Below the pieces are notes generated by a model, which had not been told where the DNA came from, did not search any database, and saw only the letters and a program-made list of their open reading frames with translations. This document shows positions 61,628 to 64,000 of a stretch of DNA of 64,000 bases, piece by piece (positions within the stretch are counted from its first letter, which is position 1; every line of letters begins with the position of its first letter). Both the position numbers and the translations under genes were made by a program. The stretch comes from Pseudomonas sp. P8_241 (GTDB lineage: Bacteria > Pseudomonadota > Gammaproteobacteria > Pseudomonadales > Pseudomonadaceae). The stretch lies in NCBI RefSeq assembly GCF_034008315.1, contig NZ_CP125377.1, forward strand, positions 372,001 to 436,000, in the 5' to 3' direction.

Positions 61628-64000
61628 ATGCCGCTCGCCACGTTGATTCATCGCGCCAGTTTGCCCAGCCCGCAAGTAACTGCGGAACAGGCGCTTGAGC
61701 TGCTGGAGGAACATTACGGGTTTAGCGCAAAGTTGCAGGCTCTGGGTAGCCAGCAGGACCTGAACTTCCGCGTTGACAGCGACCGGGGGCGTTTCGTCCT
61801 GAAAATTTGCCGTGGCGACTATTCGGTACTGGAGCTTCAAGCCCAGCATGCCGGGCTCAGGCACCTGGGAGCGCATCCCGATGTGCATGTACCGGGCGTG
61901 ATCGCGGCAAAAAATGGCGCAGACCTGCTTTCCCTGGAAGTTGGCGGCCAGGCAGTCCATGTGCGCTTGCTGGAGTACATCGAAGGGCAGCCTCTGACGA
62001 GCCTCAAGCGTTTCAACCCTGCCGTGGTGGCGGGTTACGGTCGCCTTTGTGGCGAAATGGACCTGGCGCTGGCGGACTTCGATCACCCAGGCCTGGTGCG
62101 AACGCTGCAGTGGGATGCTCGTCATGCTCATGCCTTGATCGCGCATCTGCTGCCTGTCATCACGGATGAAACCCAGCGTCGGCTGATTGTCGAGGCCTCC
62201 GAACAAGCGGAGCGTCATTTGCAGCCACTGGAGGACAAGCTGCCGGTGCAAGCCATCCACATGGACATCACCGATGACAACGTGGTGTGGCAGCGTGATG
62301 CGCAGCGCCACTGGCAATTGCAAGGCGTGATCGACTTTGGCGATCTGGTGCGCACTTGGCGGATCACCGATTTGTCGGTGACCTGTGCCGCCCTGCTGCA
62401 CCACGGTGAAGGCGATCCTTTCTGCATTTTGCCGGCGATCCAGGCCTATCACGCAATCAACCCGCTTCAACACGAAGAGCTGCTGGCGCTCTGGCCGCTG
62501 ATCGTTGCGCGCGCGGCGGTGCTGGTGCTCAGTGGTGAGCAGCAAGTCAGCATCGATCCGGGCAACACCTATAGTCGCGACAATCTGATCCACGAGTGGG
62601 AAATTTTCCGCGTGGCTACGTCGGTTCCGCTGGCGTTGATGGAAGCGGCAATCCTCTCGGCGGTTGGTCATACACTGCCAGCCATCGGCGGCGAAAATTT
62701 CGCGCCGCTGTTGCCGAGCCTGGTGGGGCGTGCGTTTGCCTTGATCGACCTGGGCGTATTGAGCCCGCATTTCGAGGCCGGCAACTGGGAGCAGCAAGGC
62801 ATCGATCAGCGTTTGCTGGATGAAGCGCTTGCCGCTCATGGTCTGGCGGCCAGTCGCTATGGACAGTACCGCTTGTCCCGCACCCAAGCGGACAGCGCCA
62901 CAGAGCCAGATACCTTCCCGTTGCACGTCGAATTACGCGTCCCCCATGGCACAGTGGTCGAGTCGCCGTTTGCTGGCGTGGTGCATCAACCCTCGGCCGG
63001 CGTGCTGCAACTGGATGGCCCGCAACTGAGCGTGCGGTTGTGGGGCGTCACGCCTTCGCTGCACAGCGGCGCAGCCCTGGTCAAAGGCCAGGTGCTGGGA
63101 TCGGTCAGCGGACCGTTGATTGTGCAGTTGTGCCGAGGCTCGTCGATCACTGCGCCGCTGTTCTGTACGCCATCGCGCGCGGCTGCCTGGCAGGCCTTGT
63201 GCCCGTCACCGGCTACGCTGCTGGGGCTGGCGTGTGATGCCGAAGCAGAACTCGACGCACAGACTTTGCTGGCGCGGCGTGATGCCAGCTTCGCCCGCAC
63301 GCAAAAACATTACTACGTCGACCCGCCGCGCATCGAGCGCGGCTGGCGCAACCATTTGATCGACATGCAGGGCCGCTCCTACCTCGACATGCTCAACAAC
63401 GTTGCTGTGTTGGGTCATGGCCATCCGCGCATGGCGGCGGTCGCCAGCCGTCAGTGGTCGCTGCTCAACACCAACTCGCGCTTCAACTACGCAGCGGTTG
63501 CCGAGTTCTCCGAGCGTTTGCTGAAACTGTCACCGGACGGCATGGATCGAGTGTTCCTGGTCAACAGCGGCAGCGAGGCAAACGATCTGGCGATTCGTCT
63601 GGCGTGGGCCTACAGCGGTGGCCGCGACATGATCAGCGTGCTGGAGGCCTATCACGGCTGGACGGTGGGTGCGGACGCGGTGTCGACCTCGATTGCCGAC
63701 AACCCCAAGGCCTTGAGCAGCCGACCGGACTGGGTGCATCCAGTGATCGCACCAAACACCTATCGCGGCGAGTTCCGCGGTCCGGACAGTGCACCTGACT
63801 ACGTACGCAGCGTCGAACACAACCTGACGAAAATCGCGGAGCAGAAACGCCAACTGGCCGGCTTCATCTGCGAGCCGGTGTATGGCAACGCTGGCGGTAT
63901 TTCGCTGCCATCGGGCTATCTGAAACAGGTTTATGCAATGGTGCGCGCGCAAGGTGGCGTGTGCATCGCCGACGAAGTCCAGGTCGGTTACGGGCGCATG
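61628..64000 (+). CDS. Trimodular phosphotransferase / M23-like / class III aminotransferase (3' end outside the window)
   Basis: An open frame of 791 codons that continues past the window. Residues 1 to about 330 are an APH/hydroxylysine-kinase-like domain with HMDITDDNV (His211, Asp213) and VIDFGD (Asp236), the usual catalytic and metal-binding motifs. Residues about 430-520 (VESPFAGVVHQP, LHSGAALVKGQVLG) look like the M23/lipoyl hybrid-motif fold. From about 555 a class III PLP aminotransferase begins, with LVNSGSEANDLAIRLAW near 643, YHGWT and DEVQVGYGR near the edge. The PLP lysine lies beyond the window. In animals a hydroxylysine kinase (HYKK) and the phospholyase AGXT2L2 are separate proteins with these two activities, so a kinase-phospholyase on an amino alcohol is likely. 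Confidence 0.85.
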   Translation, partial: MPLATLIHRASLPSPQVTAEQALELLEEHYGFSAKLQALGSQQDLNFRVDSDRGRFVLKICRGDYSVLELQAQHAGLRHLGAHPDVHVPGVIAAKNGADLLSLEVGGQAVHVRLLEYIEGQPLTSLKRFNPAVVAGYGRLCGEMDLALADFDHPGLVRTLQWDARHAHALIAHLLPVITDETQRRLIVEASEQAERHLQPLEDKLPVQAIHMDITDDNVVWQRDAQRHWQLQGVIDFGDLVRTWRITDLSVTCAALLHHGEGDPFCILPAIQAYHAINPLQHEELLALWPLIVARAAVLVLSGEQQVSIDPGNTYSRDNLIHEWEIFRVATSVPLALMEAAILSAVGHTLPAIGGENFAPLLPSLVGRAFALIDLGVLSPHFEAGNWEQQGIDQRLLDEALAAHGLAASRYGQYRLSRTQADSATEPDTFPLHVELRVPHGTVVESPFAGVVHQPSAGVLQLDGPQLSVRLWGVTPSLHSGAALVKGQVLGSVSGPLIVQLCRGSSITAPLFCTPSRAAAWQALCPSPATLLGLACDAEAELDAQTLLARRDASFARTQKHYYVDPPRIERGWRNHLIDMQGRSYLDMLNNVAVLGHGHPRMAAVASRQWSLLNTNSRFNYAAVAEFSERLLKLSPDGMDRVFLVNSGSEANDLAIRLAWAYSGGRDMISVLEAYHGWTVGADAVSTSIADNPKALSSRPDWVHPVIAPNTYRGEFRGPDSAPDYVRSVEHNLTKIAEQKRQLAGFICEPVYGNAGGISLPSGYLKQVYAMVRAQGGVCIADEVQVGYGRM

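Noticed and set aside
61502..62926. 474-codon minus-strand frame opposite the trimodular gene
   Set aside because: The plus-strand frame has clear kinase and aminotransferase motifs. The minus frame has none and no ribosome site.

Overview
The window is chromosomal DNA from a Pseudomonas of the fluorescens complex. Base composition, codon use and protein families all fit. About sixteen REP/BIME-type intergenic palindromes carry the 'GTAGGAGC...' and 'GATCGCAGCC...' cores typical of this group. The right half (gshA, tex, ompR-envZ, rimBK, hslR, hslO, pckA, fdhD, nudE, cysQ, dctBD) follows the gene order I recall from other Pseudomonas chromosomes. No rRNA, tRNA, CRISPR array, prophage or plasmid feature was seen. 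One complete insertion sequence is present.

Left part (1-32.8 kb): an exbBD energiser pair, then a region dominated by sulfur acquisition. It holds an RBBP9-type serine hydrolase, an odd sigma-54-activator-like protein and a MetQ-type binding protein (1.4-4.1 kb). A six-gene minus-strand cluster (11.9-18.4 kb) has two SfnB-type oxidoreductases, an NtaA/SnaA/DszA flavin monooxygenase and a MetQ-MetN-MetI importer. A two-repeat unknown protein follows (18.7-19.5 kb), then a cystine ABC importer with D-cysteine desulfhydrase (20.0-23.5 kb), a serine O-acetyltransferase, a BetT-type choline transporter, the tauABCD taurine system and gshA. An AAA ATPase, a two-adaptor RND efflux operon like triABC and a methyltransferase sit inside this region. 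Together the genes import organosulfur compounds, release their sulfur by oxygenases, and feed cysteine and glutathione synthesis.

Middle (33-50 kb): housekeeping and stress genes. These are a PaaI thioesterase with tex, the OmpR/EnvZ (AmgRS-type) two-component system, RimB/RimK, the heat-shock proteins Hsp15 and Hsp33, and PEP carboxykinase. An IS3-family element lies exactly between pckA and its terminator. Two small unknown genes, a RecQ-family helicase, a 3-hydroxyacyl-CoA dehydrogenase with a 4HBT thioesterase, and a glycine-zipper envelope protein follow.

Right part (50-64 kb): fdhD with a YdeP-type molybdopterin oxidoreductase and a LysR regulator, a BON-LysM protein, yrfG, nudE-cysQ, a YiiD-like thioesterase and the dctBD two-component system. 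The last gene runs off the window. It is a three-module protein: an APH/hydroxylysine-kinase-like domain, a peptidase-M23/lipoyl-like middle and a class III aminotransferase.

Most genes are ordinary for the genus. The items most worth a second look are the trimodular kinase-aminotransferase, the degenerate sigma-54 activator whose stop codon lies in a REP element, the sulfur cluster with its uncharacterised two-repeat neighbour and shared upstream motif, the IS that cuts pckA from its terminator, and an orphan terminator suggesting a small RNA near 50.5 kb.
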